64,000 nucleotides of DNA from Patiria miniata (taxonomy: Eukaryota > Echinodermata > Asteroidea > Valvatida > Asterinidae): NCBI RefSeq assembly GCF_015706575.1, contig NW_024037062.1, positions 5,824,811-5,888,810 of the forward strand, given 5' to 3'. Each line of letters opens with the position of its first letter. The first letter of the stretch is position 1. The translations under genes were made by a program, and so were the position numbers. The notes under the pieces were generated by a model. That model saw only the letters and a program-made list of their open reading frames with translations. It was not told the DNA's origin and did not search any database. This document shows, in pieces, positions 1 through 12,073 of the stretch.

Positions 1-483
1 TTTGTTTTGCGCATTTTGTGGTTTTTGGTTTCTAATTCACTTAAATGATGTGATTTATACAGGTGATAATATGCTGTCCCACCTGTTGTTTTTGTGACGG
101 GTGAAACAGAGGATATTTTTTTGTGCTTTTTTCAAACTTCATCACTTAATTCTTTTCTATGTATTCACTTTTTTGCTAACGATGGTAAAGAATATATTAT
201 GCGTTGTATAAACAGTTTCTTGTACTGATCAAAATAGGTGAATTTCAAAGTTTTAAATTGTTGTCATGAAATCCACGCCTTTCCTATCACTAGGCCTATA
301 TTAGTTTTGTTCTGCACGAAGTTCCAATAGGATTTGCACGTTCTCCTTATCCAGACTTTTTTCCTGGTTTAATCCTTGACCTAACCAGGCCATCTTTATA
401 CCTTTGTGCCGTTTGTATGTACAATAGGTTGCATTTCGAACTGCATTTAGATATTCATTTTCGCTGATCGAAATGTCGGTGTT
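1..483. other. AT-rich intergenic DNA, no gene seen
   Basis: No exon-like open frame with plausible splice sites and no recognisable repeat ends were found before the hAT-like element that begins at 484. Confidence 0.5.
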
Positions 484-1567
484 CAGGGGCGTAAATCCGG
501 GGAGAGGGATGCAAGGGCGGATCAAGAACACAATTTTTTTGGGGGGTGGGCCAAAAAAAAATTGGTCACCCAAAAAGTGGGTCCAAAAAATCACGGCGTG
601 GGGTTCGAATTTTTGGATTCTAGATGCTCTGTGGTGCGATCTGAGGCAATTTCTGACCACTTTGACCAATTATTTTTTAGGAAAAGATGGTGGTGTAGGC
701 CTACGCAGTGCCTGCCTTTATTGCGACGTCACTTAAAAAAAAAAAAAAATTGGTTCTTTTTTTTTTGGGGGGGGGGGAGGGGGGCATGGCCTCCGTTGCC
801 CCCCCCGATCCGCCCTTGGAGGGGTGGGGTTATATATCCCCCAATTTTTGACCAAGGGGGATGGGCTATTGGATCACACACCCCTTGCCCACGTGGTGAG
901 AAGACAAAAAAGGGCAGATTTTGAGGTATTTTTTAACTTCCCTACAACCAAAATGTATTCAATAGAGTACTGAAAAAGGGAGAAAAAGTACAACAGCTTT
1001 AAATACGCCGTTTTGATGTACGGTCAAGGGGCGTAGGTATACATGATGTACATCTGTTTAAGGCCAAAAAAAGTCTCCGGTTTCTGGTATGCGCGCGCGT
1101 CGCCGTAGCCATGCGCGTCGGCAAAATGAAAAAGTTTTTTTTTCAATGAAAGATGATGTCTCAAAACCGCCAAACTCACTGGTTTGACTGGAATCCTGCT
1201 GCTGCACAATTTTAACAAGTTTTTAGATTGGGTTATGGTCGAGAATAAGCTTTATGTGGCCTCTCTGGACTCCCATATATTTGCACTAAGTTTAGTCGGG
1301 CACCATTTGCAGTCAACAGCCGACATTTGAAGCAAAAAAATCAGCTAAAAAAAAAAAAAAAAGCCGCTTCGCCCCACCACTTTTTGGGCAAGCTCCATAC
1401 CAGAAACCGGAGACTTTTTTTTTGGCCTAATGAACAACTCTCCCTGGTGTCATTGTGTTGTGTCCAGCAAGCGTCCCCCCCCCCCCCCCGCTTTTGGAAT
1501 TTTCACGGCCGGACAATTTTTTTATATTTAGTGATCCCTCAGTCCCAGGAACTTATTTGCGCCACTG
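484..1567. mobile_element. hAT-like non-autonomous element
   Basis: The left end reads CAGGGGCGTAAATCCGGGG and the right end ATTTGCGCCACTG, imperfect terminal inverted repeats of the CAGNGGCGTA type typical of hAT transposons. No transposase frame is present. The 8-bp flanks (TCGGTGTT and ACAGTGTG) match at only 5 of 8 positions, so the target duplication is decayed or one end is misplaced. Related ends recur at 4054 and 45685. Homopolymer runs of A, T, G and C are common inside. Confidence 0.5.
1062..1427. repeat. Internal inverted repeat, arms about 30 bp
   Basis: Arms 1062-1091 and 1396-1427 are reverse complements apart from the length of the A/T run; the core is GTCTCCGGTTTCTGGTATG. This is probably a smaller foldback element nested in, or forming the core of, the surrounding hAT-like element. 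Confidence 0.6.
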
Positions 1568-2323
1568 ACAGTGTGTCAGTGGGTAGTAGTACAAAGACAA
1601 GCGGCATCTTTTATCAATTAATTTCACTTAAAGTTCACGAGAACTGAGGAAGAAGAGCTAAACCTTCTTTGTTGTATTCGCGTTTTTCAAATTTGTCTCT
1701 GAAATACGCTCTAGGCATTATGTACCTACACAGGTATTGATATCCATACCGGTGTAAATCAACAGAATTTTCCCTTACAACTTACAAGACCGTAGTCATG
1801 CTGGTCGCAAGATAAAGTCAAAAATGTACATAGCCTAAGTTCGCAGAGCCTTCGGTCCTCAGATCATTTTGACTCCTATCCCAAAAAGTAAAAAAAAAAT
1901 GACAAACGGTCCTGCTGATGCTGATAACAAAACCCAAAACCCAATTTTATTCCCATTTAAATCAACTTTACTTCACGGCGGTAAATTGGCAATTTTCTTG
2001 GAATTTTCCATCAATAATAAATACAAAAGTTGAACGTGTACAGTCTATAGTTCGGCGTGTTTTCCACAACCACATCGGTACGGTAAAGTTTACGAAACGA
2101 ATAACTTTTCGCAGGGCACAATAATTAATTCAAGTACGGACGTACGGTAGAATTACCACAACTGAATGTTAACCATCACCCGCAGTAACTTTTTACAAAA
2201 CTAAGTCCAATGCGAACGCGGCTATTAATAAGCTTAACATTTTTTTTTACAACTCAATGTTATAAACATTAGAATACATCAGAATACAAATTAACACATT
2301 ATATCTATCTATAATGCTTTCAG
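1568..2323. other. Upstream region of the desaturase gene
   Basis: AT-rich DNA before the first coding exon. A pyrimidine-ended TTTCAG at 2324-2329 could be the acceptor of a 5' UTR intron, which would place the promoter further upstream. No TATA box or other promoter element can be called with confidence. Confidence 0.35.
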
Positions 2324-2347
2324 TTTCAGACCAACAACTAGTGAGCC

Positions 2348-2639
2348 ATGGCGCCGAAGAATCCCGTCTATGGCCCCGTGGAAGTCGTTCAGGACGAAGG
2401 CAGCGCACCGACGGAAGATGACACTGTGACAGCCACCAATGACGATGACCCTGACATGCCAGCCACTGCCGAGGTTCCACCCCGTGATGTCACGGCCAAG
2501 TCTCAGCCTGGAGACGCCTCTAAAGACAGGACCAGGATCGTCTGGCGTAACGTGGTGCTGATGGCCGCACTGCATGTCATCTCGGTGTATGCCTTCCTCT
2601 GTCTGACCTGGAAATGCCGCCCTTACACCTTACTCTTTG
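2348..2639 (+). CDS. Desaturase coding exon 1
   Basis: Encodes residues 1-97 plus the first base of codon 98. An acidic, Pro/Thr-rich N-terminal tail is followed by WRNVVLMAALHVISVYAFL, the first membrane helix. The donor is G|GTAGGT at 2640. Confidence 0.95.
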
Positions 2640-5600
2640 GTAGGTGCACACAAGTGTCTTTTTAAGTTGTTTTCCAAGAAGAAAATGAAGCTTGCCAATA
2701 GCAACATACGCGTTCCTAATTGTCGACCAAATGAAAACTAAACTGGCAAATATGGATTTAAAACTCTCTTTTCGCACAAAGTGATAAGGCATCTTTGTCT
2801 TTTATTTCAATGTCAAGTTCCACCTGTCCAACCAAAAATTCTGATCTTATAAAAATCACCCCCAAAATACGTCTTTTTCAAGTTCCGGTTACACAACCCT
2901 TCAAAATAGGGCTATGGGGCCCGTGTCCACAAAATCATCGCGACGACGGCAAAAATCAGGGGCGTATCACGTAATGTCAAATCTTGTGTCACACTCACGG
3001 CCCTAAAATCACACTTATCATCAGCATGCATTTTATGACAATAAGCTCGAACATATTCTAAGGACATTGTGACTTAACCCTTATGATTTATTTTTCATAA
3101 ATGGTTTCCAAAGTCTTCGATAAATTGCTAAATTCAGAGAAACTGGCAACAGACAGGACAAATTGAGTCGGGACCATATGGAATTTTATAAGAAAATTTT
3201 TGTTAATTGCAGTTCTGACACCTGATTTAGGAAAAAATGTGATAGTTTTAGTCTTGGAAATTGGTAATGTAACATCAATTGAGCTAGATAGTGTCAGGTG
3301 GTATTCGGCGTCATCGCCAACAAGATACTCTGCTGTGTGTTCGCTCGTACCCGCCGCCCTGCAAACAGGACGCTGGGAAGGGCTGACAAATTAAGCTCTG
3401 ATTGGATAGATTTTGCGTGACCTGTGACCTGCAAGTCATCACGACCACGACCCTGCAAGGTTTGAAACGGCCGTTAAGACTGAGTCTTTCATCACTCTTT
3501 TATTCCCATTCATAATTGCGGCGCCTTTTTTTGGTTGAAAAGCATAATAATGTAGGAACATCCTTAAAACTTATCTGTTTTGTAAATTTTCAAATCCCGT
3601 CAGTTGCTCAGGCAGAGTCAGGCTCCGTTTCGAATTCACGAAGGGTCGAAAATGCAGTATAATTCGACGCTCAAAATTTGTCCACATAGTCCGCAATGAA
3701 AAAGAATCACATCCGGTATGGTGTGTATGGTGTGTATAGCAAACTTTTCGGATAGTATTTTCGCGCATTGGCTAACCGCGGTCTACAGCTGCAGCCAGAT
3801 GGTCATGATAAATTACCCAGAATGCCATCCCCAACTTCCTTCACAAGATTCTGTGAAGCTCATCTGCCCTTCCCAGCGCCCTGTTTGCAGGGCGGGGGTA
3901 CGAGCGAATGCTGTGTGATCATTCAGATTGTAATATTATGTTAACATTGTAAACGGAATCAGGACATGTTTGTATGCTTTATGCAGGGATGCGTTTTAAA
4001 TATGGAAGAGCCATACAAGAAATCTCTGTACATTTTGTATTAAACATTTGACTCCAAGGGCGTAAATCCGGGGGTCGGTGGGGGGAGGGGGTGGAGGATA
4101 CCTCCCCCTCCCCAATTTTTGTCCAAGGGGAATGGGCCACTGGATACCCCCCCCCCATTTTTTTCAGAGAAATAAAAAAATCTGCCGATATTAAGGTTAT
4201 TAGTTTTCTAACTTTCCTACATGTTGGAAAGTTAGAAACTAACTTTAAAATCGGAATTTCAGCCAATACAGAGTGTGCCAAAAAAGTGCAACATTCAGAA
4301 AACAAATAGTTAAAATTGTTCAATGTTTTTTTCTTCAATGAAATCATATATCACTTTAAAGCCTGACTATTTTTCAATACACTGTCTCCTTTTCATCCCA
4401 TTACATTTGGGTCCCTTGATCTAGAAATACAATCAATTATAGTGAAAGGGTGTAAATTTTACATTGGCCTCTCTCACCTGGACGTGCTGAATCTGGGTTA
4501 AGCATTGAATAGGCATTGAATATGCGTTGATTGAAGTTGGTGACATCACAGGTGAGAGTGGCCCCAGCAAAATTTACACCCTTTCTCTTAATTGATAATT
4601 GTATTTCTGGATCTGGGGACCCAAATTGAATGGGGTAAAAAGGATTGAGAAATAGTCAAGCTTTAATGTAACATATAATTTCCTTGAAAAAAAAAATGAA
4701 CAGTTTTAATTATTTGTTTTCTGAATGTTGCACTTTGTTTGGAACACTCTGTATGAACTAAATGTCACTGCAAAATGGAGAACAGACAGTAGAAAAGCTT
4801 TACACGCGCTGTTTTATACAATCACGTGATTACAAAATGAAGATCTTGTAGATCTTGATCTTGTAAAGTGGAACAATTTAAACGTAGTACTTGATACGGT
4901 AATAAGTTTGTGCACGTTTTTTTTTTATTGTGTCCCCCCCCCGACAATTACCATTCCATTTACCATACTATATCCATTCTCCCAATAGGGCATAATGTTA
5001 GCAACAAATAATAGGTAAATTTAAGACATCAACTCGTCACCAAAAAATCACCAAAATGTTCCCAGCAAAAGGGCATATGCAGAAAACTGCCTCTATTTTA
5101 ATGACATTTAAACATTTTCGTCCGAAATTAAAACAAGTTGTTCCAAAACTTATGATTCAGACAGGTGACAGATTTAAAAATCATACGATTTATAATACGC
5201 GTGGGAGAACATCGGATTCGTAATACACCTGAGGGAACAATAGAACCTTTGCAATTTTCTTGAAAACGATTTTTGCGTCAGATCGCTCATATGCCCTTCT
5301 GCCGGGCACCACTATTGAATCATTGATGTGATTGTTGCAGCTGTTGGCATGTCTCTCTGCTCTGGCCTGGGCATAACGGCTGGAGCTCATCGTCTGTGGG
5401 CCCATCGATGCTACAAAGCAAAACTCCCTCTACGGCTTGTTCTGGCTATGTTCAACTGCATGGCATTCCAGGTAATGAGACATTACAAAATATATATTTT
5501 TCTGCAATACATGTTCCAGACCGTCTTTCTTTACTTTTTTTGGCTGTGGAAATGATAATTTACATACTTAAAGGAAACCTTTTCATAAGATGGAATTTTG

Positions 5601-6919
5601 CGTCGGGGAGATGTAAATCAAATTAGGTTTTTGCCCTTTACCGACGTATAAACACTGTATACTCAGTGTGTTACCTCCCGAGTGAAAGTTGGGAAAAAAT
5701 CACTCGGATGGGACTCGAACCAACGACCTCCTGCTTTCTAGTGCAGACGTCGTACCACTCGACCACCGAGCTAACGGGATCGGTTGGCTGTCTCGAATCT
5801 GATGTAGCAGCGGGTTCCGCATTAACTATTCATAAGATGGAATTTTGCGTCGGGGTGATGTAAATCAAATTAGGTTTTTGCCCTTCAAACCTATTGATAA
5901 ACACGTCTGTCTGTTTTTGACCTTAGGTTTTCATAACGGAGGTATTTCATTCATCACAGCTTTACCCAATGAACGCCTGCCAGGCCAAGATGGACACCTG
6001 GATAATCCATGCAGCTCATTATATTTTGATTCTACATCATTAAAACATAAATATATATTGTCCTTGTTTCTTGCCATCAGAATGACATCTATGAATGGTC
6101 TCGTGATCACCGAGTTCACCACAAGTACTCGGAGACTGATGCTGACCCCCATAACGCCACTAGAGGGTTCTTCTTCTCCCATGTTGGCTGGCTCTTGGTC
6201 CGTAAACACCCAAAGGTCATCGAGAAAGGCTCCAGGATTGACCTGCGTGATCTCATTGATGACCCAGTGGTCAGATACCAGAGGAAGTGAGTGTTTTGAT
6301 TCTAATCGTGTCACTGTTAAACCCTTAGGTGTTTTTTGTTAAATATTTTATGGCCACGATTTGTGTTCAAACATAATTACCCAGAAGAAGAAAGTGCTTA
6401 TGAATAGTTTCGCATCTTAGTTGGTTTGCACATTGAAGCTTTATTGATGGTTATCCCCTATTGCTCGTTATTGTTTTCAGGTACTACCTGCCTTTGATGA
6501 CCTTCTTTTGCTTCGTGATGCCGACCATTGTTCCCATGTATCTGTGGGGAGAAAGCTTCTGGAATGCCTTCTGCGTGCCCACCGTGCTACGCTACTGTTT
6601 CCTACTCAACTGCACGTGGATGGTCAACAGCGCTGCCCATCTGTGGGGGTCTCAACCCTACGATCGTTTCATTAACCCGGCTGAGAATCGCTTCGTCGCT
6701 TTCTTCGCCATCGGTGAGGGCTGGCACAACTACCATCACACCTTCCCTTGGGATTACAAGGCAGGCGAGTGGGGCTGGAGAATTAACTTCACTACCATCT
6801 TCATCGATCTGATGACTGCCATCGGTCAAGTATCTGATAGGAAGATCGTCACTAAGGCAACCATATCAGCGAGGAAGAAGCGCACAGGCTTACAGGTGGC
6901 AGCGGTGGGATGCGATTAG
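2348..6919 (+). CDS. Acyl-CoA (stearoyl-CoA) delta-9 desaturase, four coding exons
   Basis: Joining 2348-2639, 5341-5471, 6081-6286 and 6481-6919 gives 1068 nt, a 355-aa protein plus TAG stop. It matches the animal SCD family end to end: hydrophilic N-terminus (1-60), membrane helices, and the di-iron ligand boxes HRLWAH (114-119), HRVHH (151-155) and HNYHH (292-296), plus NSAAH (259-263), the usual extra ligand site. SCD enzymes sit in the ER membrane and insert a cis double bond at C9 of palmitoyl- or stearoyl-CoA using cytochrome b5 electrons. All three introns are GT-AG and restore the frame (phases 1, 0, 2). The ATG at 2348 is the only reasonable start: it gives family-like length and precedes the conserved WRNVVLMA segment. 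No break or missing catalytic residue is seen. Substrate preference cannot be read from the sequence. Confidence 0.96.
3340..3908. mobile_element. TIR element (569 bp) with 9-bp target duplication, in desaturase intron 1
   Basis: Left end TTCGCTCGTACCCGCCGCCC and the reverse complement of the right end match over about 45 bp (they continue through CTGCAAACAGG and GGGAAGGGC). The element is flanked by perfect 9-bp repeats TGCTGTGTG at 3331-3339 and 3909-3917. A 9-bp duplication is typical of Mutator-like elements, but no transposase is present, so superfamily is inferred. A second, 5'-truncated copy lies at 29133-29839. Confidence 0.8.
4054..4180 (+). mobile_element. hAT-like left-end fragment
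   Basis: GGGCGTAAATCCGGGG followed by a G/C-rich tract and a stretch like that at 845-890. It lacks a right end and stops near the mariner-like MITE at 4269. Confidence 0.45.
4269..4751. mobile_element. Mariner-like MITE with TA duplication
   Basis: Long inverted repeat: left CAGAGTGTGCCAAAAAAGTG, right end the reverse complement with small differences, and pairing extends inward through the AAATTTACACCCTTTC blocks at about 4450 and 4570. TA dinucleotides flank both ends (4267-4268, 4752-4753). No coding capacity. Confidence 0.75.
5341..5471 (+). CDS. Desaturase coding exon 2
   Basis: 131 nt between acceptor TTGTTGCAG (ends 5340) and donor GTAATG (5472). Encodes ITAGAHRLWAHRCYKAKLP, containing the first histidine box, and ends in phase 0 after MAFQ, where the SCD family continues NDIYEW. 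Confidence 0.95.
5582..5885. repeat. 57-bp direct repeat pair flanking a tRNA-like sequence
   Basis: 5582-5638 and 5829-5885 are identical except for one base (GGGGAGATG versus GGGGTGATG). They bracket a roughly 190-bp segment that holds the tRNA-like sequence, all in desaturase intron 2. Confidence 0.85.
5701..5772 (-). tRNA. tRNA-like sequence / tRNA-derived SINE head
   Basis: On the minus strand a 72-nt cloverleaf can be drawn: acceptor AGCTCGG with CCGAGTG (six pairs including a G-T), D-stem GTCG/CGAC, anticodon stem TCTGC/GCAGG, 5-nt variable region, and T-arm with one mismatch. Pol III box A (TGGTCGAGTGG) and box B (GGTTCGAGTCC) both match consensus. The anticodon loop ACTAGAAA has 8 nt instead of 7, so this is probably a tRNA-derived repeat or pseudo-tRNA rather than a working tRNA. 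No CCA and no T-run terminator directly follow. Confidence 0.55.
6081..6286 (+). CDS. Desaturase coding exon 3
   Basis: 206 nt starting directly after TTGCCATCAG and ending before donor GTGAGT (6287). Encodes NDIYEWSRDHRVHHKYSETD, the second histidine box, then the FFFSHVGWLLVRKHP segment typical of SCDs. Ends in phase 2. Confidence 0.95.
6481..6919 (+). CDS. Desaturase coding exon 4
   Basis: Terminal exon after acceptor TTGTTTTCAG. Encodes the last membrane helices, NSAAHLWG, the third histidine box GEGWHNYHHTFP and a basic C-terminal tail ending at TAG (6917-6919). Confidence 0.95.
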
Positions 6920-8040
6920 ACAACAGGTTGTCATTGACGGACTTTTGTTTGCTTCTTGTTTGTTTCGTCAATTTTGAGATGACAGATCACCCTGTTAGTG
7001 TTAAAGTTATGAAAATTAATGATAACGTTGTTTGGTTCTCTTCATTGTATATTTCTTTCAAAATGTTTGAGGATTAAAGGCAGATGTGGAGTTGGTTTGG
7101 TCACATTCGCTTTTCGTAGTGTTTCCTATAAAATAGAGCTAAATTCTGCAAAGTACTACTGCATGTGTCCATCCTGTATGAAAGTCAGTACATGTGATGA
7201 ATTAAAAATGACAGTTAATAATTAGGTAGTAACAGGTGGAGGGAACATTTCCTATGAGATATATTGTGAGAGGTACAAAAAAAAGCGTCCTGGTGGTATT
7301 TGGCACCCTGATTGATTTTGAAAATTGAGGAATACTGGACTGTTTTGCAAAATGGCAAACTGTAAGTGTTGTGTAAATTTCGGATGATTACAATGTTGGA
7401 TGATTGCAAACGTGTGAAGTTTGTTGTGTTGAATCCTCATTGTTTTAGAAATAAATTTCGTCAGCATTTTTATCAGCATTTTCATATGCTTGACAGTCGA
7501 AAGTTCTGCAAGATGACGCATGCAGTTGAGTTCATCATTAACTGTGTTTTTTTTTCCAGGTAACTTAAATACTAAGTCTTAAACATGGATTAATTTCAAT
7601 AATTACAAAAAATGAATAGAAATAAAAGTTTTATATTGGAGCAATCTTTATTTTGATGGATAACAATGTTAAAAGACTTTTGTTCAATAAAAAAAACCAT
7701 AAGTTGAAAGATACCTTCTCTAATTCGTGGTTGATTATCATCTGTATAATCCAGGTCAAATAGTAAACAAGTATAAAACAGATTATGACGTAATTTGGTT
7801 GCACTGCAGGAGTAAGAGGGATCTGTTGCCCATGTTTGGGTCAAAAATAGTATTTTTGGCCTATTATCGACATTTTGTAAACTTGAATAACGTCAAATTT
7901 GATAACTGTTGGTTCATGCATTTATCAAAATAATTAAACATTTGGAATAGCGAGGTACCGATAGAGAATTAATTAAAGCGCACATATCCAGCTTTTTCAA
8001 CCAGAGGTGGAATAATGAAATAGGTAATTTCTTTCAATGT
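6920..8040 (+). other. Desaturase 3' UTR and downstream DNA
   Basis: AT-rich sequence after the stop. Candidate polyadenylation signals AATAAA occur at 7450-7455, 7621-7626 and 7686-7691, and ATTAAA near 7075. Which one is used cannot be decided from sequence. Confidence 0.4.
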
Positions 8041-8857
8041 TAAGCATATTTTTGTCACGCAAAGAACTGTCAGGAAGACGGTGTCCAGCTCCCCTCCTAT
8101 AGGAAGACGGTGTCCGCCCCCTCGCCCGCTTTTCGATTTTGAGGAGGGCGGGGCGGATGATCTGTCGGCAAATTTGTTGTCACCCCTCCCCCTTTAAGTG
8201 GTTTGTACACGCTCCTGGTCATACATTTTTTTAAAGTTAAAAACACGTACACCCATGCACTATGCTGTTACGTGTGCCGTACGCGTTCGATCTTAGCCAA
8301 GAATATTATATTATAATAAGTATTATTGGCTCAAGGCAGCAACTTGAAAGAGCCGGATCTCTTTCGGTGCGTCGCAGACTCCGGCATTCAAGGGCATACA
8401 CGAATAAACAACACAGTCTGACAAAAATAAAACCGTTTGTATGATAATGTACAATCGTAAGCTACCCGCATACTTGAATCATGGCCAAGCGCATTGCATA
8501 ATTCCAGCAGTGTCAACCTTGCGAAAGTTTGTCACGAGACATCACGTCATTCGCGTGTGTTCCGTGAATCATGAGTACGGGGTACCAGCTTCCCATGAGT
8601 AGCGCTGTCCACTTCCACTTGAAATGGTATTTAGCATGTGAAAAAAAATATTAATATTATTAGGGCTAGCAAGGCGATTGCTCATTATTTTAGTATACTA
8701 GGGCCCAAGTCTAGTACTAGGCTAGGTGTATAGTACTGATTTTGTTCAATATAACTAAATACTGGCCTGCTGGTTATAATTTAAATAGAAAAAAAACTAA
8801 TAATAAAAACATGGAAAACAACAAATAGACAGCCTACGCTGAACTCCTGCAAAAGGG

Positions 8858-9256
8858 CAGCGGCGTAGCTACGGCGGTGGGGGGGGGGGGGGGGCGCCCC
8901 CATAAAAAGTTCGCGCCCCCCAGTCGCCCCCAACTGAAAATTGGGCATCGGAGAAAAGCACAGCCATATAACTTACTATGTTAGCTGGAAGAACATATTT
9001 TTTCCCTTTATTTCCGCGATTCGTATTGTAACCGAAACTTTCTTTTGCTTCCGGGAGTGACTGTTTATTGCAACGTCCCTTGGAAAGCGAATAAGTTATT
9101 GTCTAACGCAGCCATGATATATGTTTTGAGCAGTTCCCCCATGGGAAGATGGTGTCCAGTCCCCCCCCCCCCCCCCCCCCCCGCTATTTGATTTTACGGA
9201 GGGCAGGTGCCCGGCGAAAAAAACCTGTGTAGCTGAGAACCCTGGCTACGCCGCTG
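8858..9256. mobile_element. hAT-like MITE (399 bp)
   Basis: Ends CAGCGGCGTAGC and GCTACGCCGCTG are perfect 12-bp inverted repeats. The flanking octamers CAAAAGGG and CAAAAAGT match at 6 of 8 positions. The interior contains a 14-base G tract, a 20-base C tract and a GGAAGATGGTGTCCAG motif that also occurs, in GGAAGACGGTGTCCGC form, near 8100. Non-coding. Confidence 0.65.
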
Positions 9257-11135
9257 CAAAAAGTGGGCATTATTTGCTAAAATTCAGCAAAACAATAAAA
9301 AAAAAATTAAAAAAATATGGTGAGTAGAACTTGTTTGTTTGGGGTGGGGGAGGGGGTGCGCCACACGCCCTCATATCCCGACATCCTTGTCCCCTCGCCC
9401 CATTCTCGCCCCATTCAGCAGACTAAGGCCATCTATGTTATAGCAGGATGCGCCAGTCTTTTGGGCGCCGGCCAATTTGAACTTGAAGGCCTGATTGAAA
9501 TGATACTGTAAAAGTATAATCAAATACGTACTGAAATATACGGCTGATCATTGCAGTGGACATAATCTTCCTCTCTCAAGCTAGGATAGTCGCTTACTGC
9601 GCCTTTAAATAAAATGAAGGTGTCAATCTTTGAAAAGCCAAAAAAATGTAGCCTATTACTAGATTCACTGACTCCAAACTATGTTTAAACAATAAGCTGT
9701 GTAAAAAATTACTGAAATTACTCAATCCGTTCAAAGAATATCACAATTTTAATGCAATGACCCTAAAACCTGTTTCGTCCCACTCCAAAAAAAGCCCCAA
9801 TTTGTTGTGTTCATGATTCTGTTTGGAACAACAAAGAAAATGACACAGAATGTTTGTTTTAACAACTGTCAACAACAGAGTACACAATATCTGTATTGTT
9901 ACGACTATTCTTGAAATCGCATTTTTGGACAAAAGAGGATTTATGGTCATTGTGTTTAAATGGTGACTTTCTTTGAACGGATTGAGCAATTACAGTAAAT
10001 TTTTCACCTAAAAGTAGCATAAATTGACTTTCCAGTCATTATTATTTTTGGTGATACAAATTGTTTTAAACATAAAATATATTTTGGGGGTTGGGTTCCA
10101 TTTTTTGACTCACCCTGTACTTTGCAAATAAATGTTACCCATGCACTTTTGTCAACTGAAAGTTTCTGTCGAAAAAGGGCGAGCTGACAAACCAGGCTAA
10201 CTCTAATCTTTCAATAGAGGGCGTGCCGCACAAAAAGTGGTTACGACAACAAAATATGTTTGTCAACACGGATACAAATCAAACTGTCCGATTAGGTCGA
10301 GCCAACGTCTACTAAAAAACAGCACAGATCGTTGTTCCAATTGACAATTTACTCAAAAAATACCTTATGTATTAAAGAAGTGAATTTGGTCATGGGTAGC
10401 ATACAATTTAGGAATTTGAATTTCACAAATCGTCAAACAATAAAACTAACATGACCAAAGCAATTTACTGTTTAAAATGCGAAAAAAATGAAAGTCAACT
10501 TTAATGGAAAAAAAGCAACACATTCCTTGTGCGGAGGAAACATACCCGTTTTCTGTGTATAAACTATTTATAATAATGTAGGTGTACGTTGCAGAAACCA
10601 AAATTTAGCATCAGTGCTTCCACTTTACTTTCTTTATTCTACATAAAATGTTTTAACGTCAGCAAAGGAAATTTCTGTGGAAATGCAAAACTCAAAGAAA
10701 TGTTAATGAAATCTAAAATCCGAAAGAAAATTCAAAGAAATCTCAAAAATGCGAATTAAAAGAAAACCCCTTTTTTTGGTACAAACAAAACCGACCAAAT
10801 TAGGGGCCTCTATGGAACTCAATGAGTCAGGTGTCATAGCCACATTTTGAGCCGAAGCCCCAATCTGTACGGATGAACACTTGAAAGCAAGTTGCAGATG
10901 AGGAGAATGTGCCGCAGCTTCGAAGATTTTTGTTGTTGAGAAACTGAGAATTTACACCTGTTTATAGGCTATGTAATGTTTATTATTACCATATGGTGAT
11001 TTCAATAACATTTTTAAAGGAAAAATCAGGAAAGTTCATCCAAGAAAATTCTCATGAAATAGCGGGGGGGGGGGGGGGGGGGAGGGTGGTGTTCCAATCT
11101 GATGAAATTCAAATTCGGAAAGAAGAAGCATTGTA
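9257..11135. other. AT-rich intergenic DNA
   Basis: No coding exon recognised. CTCAATCCGTTCAAAGAA at 9721 and its reverse complement near 9970 form an inverted pair, and ACTCACCCTGTA near 10110 resembles the right end of the mariner MITE at 59034, so a decayed MITE is possible. A run of 19 G occurs near 11063. Confidence 0.35.
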
Positions 11136-11144
11136 CTGTATAGC

Positions 11145-12073
11145 CAACCTCATCCCCAGTGCTTACTTTATTTCGAACCTCCTTTCTAATAGTAAGCCCT
11201 GGATAAGAAACGTTCTTCCTGTATCCTGATTTGATACCGCAATTGGCCAATGGATTTTTATCGTGAACTTGGTGTTGTTGTTCTTAACGTGCAGTACGTG
11301 TTTTCGCGATCATTCGTCCACGCCTTCTCGAAAACATTCATTTCCTTTCCAATTTGTTCATATTAATATGAAATGTGATACTGCATGTTGTCTCGTTAAG
11401 ATCGTAAAATAAAATCGTGTTTTCGTAACTAACGCCATGCTCGCGCTGTTACGAATTGATTCCCCCCCCCATACACCGCATATAAAAACAAACGCAAAAT
11501 CAACCTCGTCCCCAGGGTGTCGAGCAGCGCCCACCACTACCTGCTTTCTCACCCTGGTATTCGATCATTTGCATGTGCAAGATTTTTGAACACGAATGCA
11601 TTACATTAGCATTTGTTTTTGTATGCGATGTCTGGGGTAAAATCTCACATTAATTCGTTGCGCGGTGAGTTCTGAAAACTCGATTTTTTAAAAGTTAAAA
11701 TGTTACAATCTGGCTCGCCAATATGCAGTATCACATTTCATATTAATCACATATTCATATTAAACACGTAATGCACGTTGGAAATAACAACACCAACTAC
11801 ACGATATAAATCCATTACTAGCAAATTGCGGTATCGAATCAGGATACAGGAAGAAAGTTTCCTATCCAGGGCTGACTATTGAAAACGCGGTTGGAAATAA
11901 ACTAAGTACTGGGGACGAGGTTAAACGCAAATGTAACGCACAGGCAGGCACCAGACTATTCCACATTTGCATACGTATTCAAAAATCAAGTTGCTTATGC
12001 AAATGATCGAATACCAGGGTGAGAGAGCAGGTAGTGGTGGGCGCGTACTGCTCGAGCCCTGGGGACGAGAATG
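11145..12073 (-). mobile_element. CAACCTCG-family TIR element interrupted by a second family member
   Basis: Ends begin CAACCTCATCCCCAG and finish CTGGGGACGAGAATG, with perfect 9-bp duplication CTGTATAGC at 11136-11144 and 12074-12082. Removing the inner copy (about 11505-11920) leaves 360 + 153 = 513 bp, exactly the length of the intact copy at 30495-31007. Confidence 0.8.
11505..11920 (+). mobile_element. Nested CAACCTCG-family element
   Basis: Starts CAACCTCGTCCCCAGGGTGT and ends CTGGGGACGAGGTT. Flanks ACAAACGCAAAAT and AAACGCAAATG suggest a 9-bp target duplication with one indel. It lies inside, and opposite to, another copy of its own family. Confidence 0.7.

Noticed and set aside
5845..6342. 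165-codon plus frame overlapping desaturase exon 3
   Set aside because: It is in the wrong frame for exon 3, runs through the acceptor, and has no desaturase motif.
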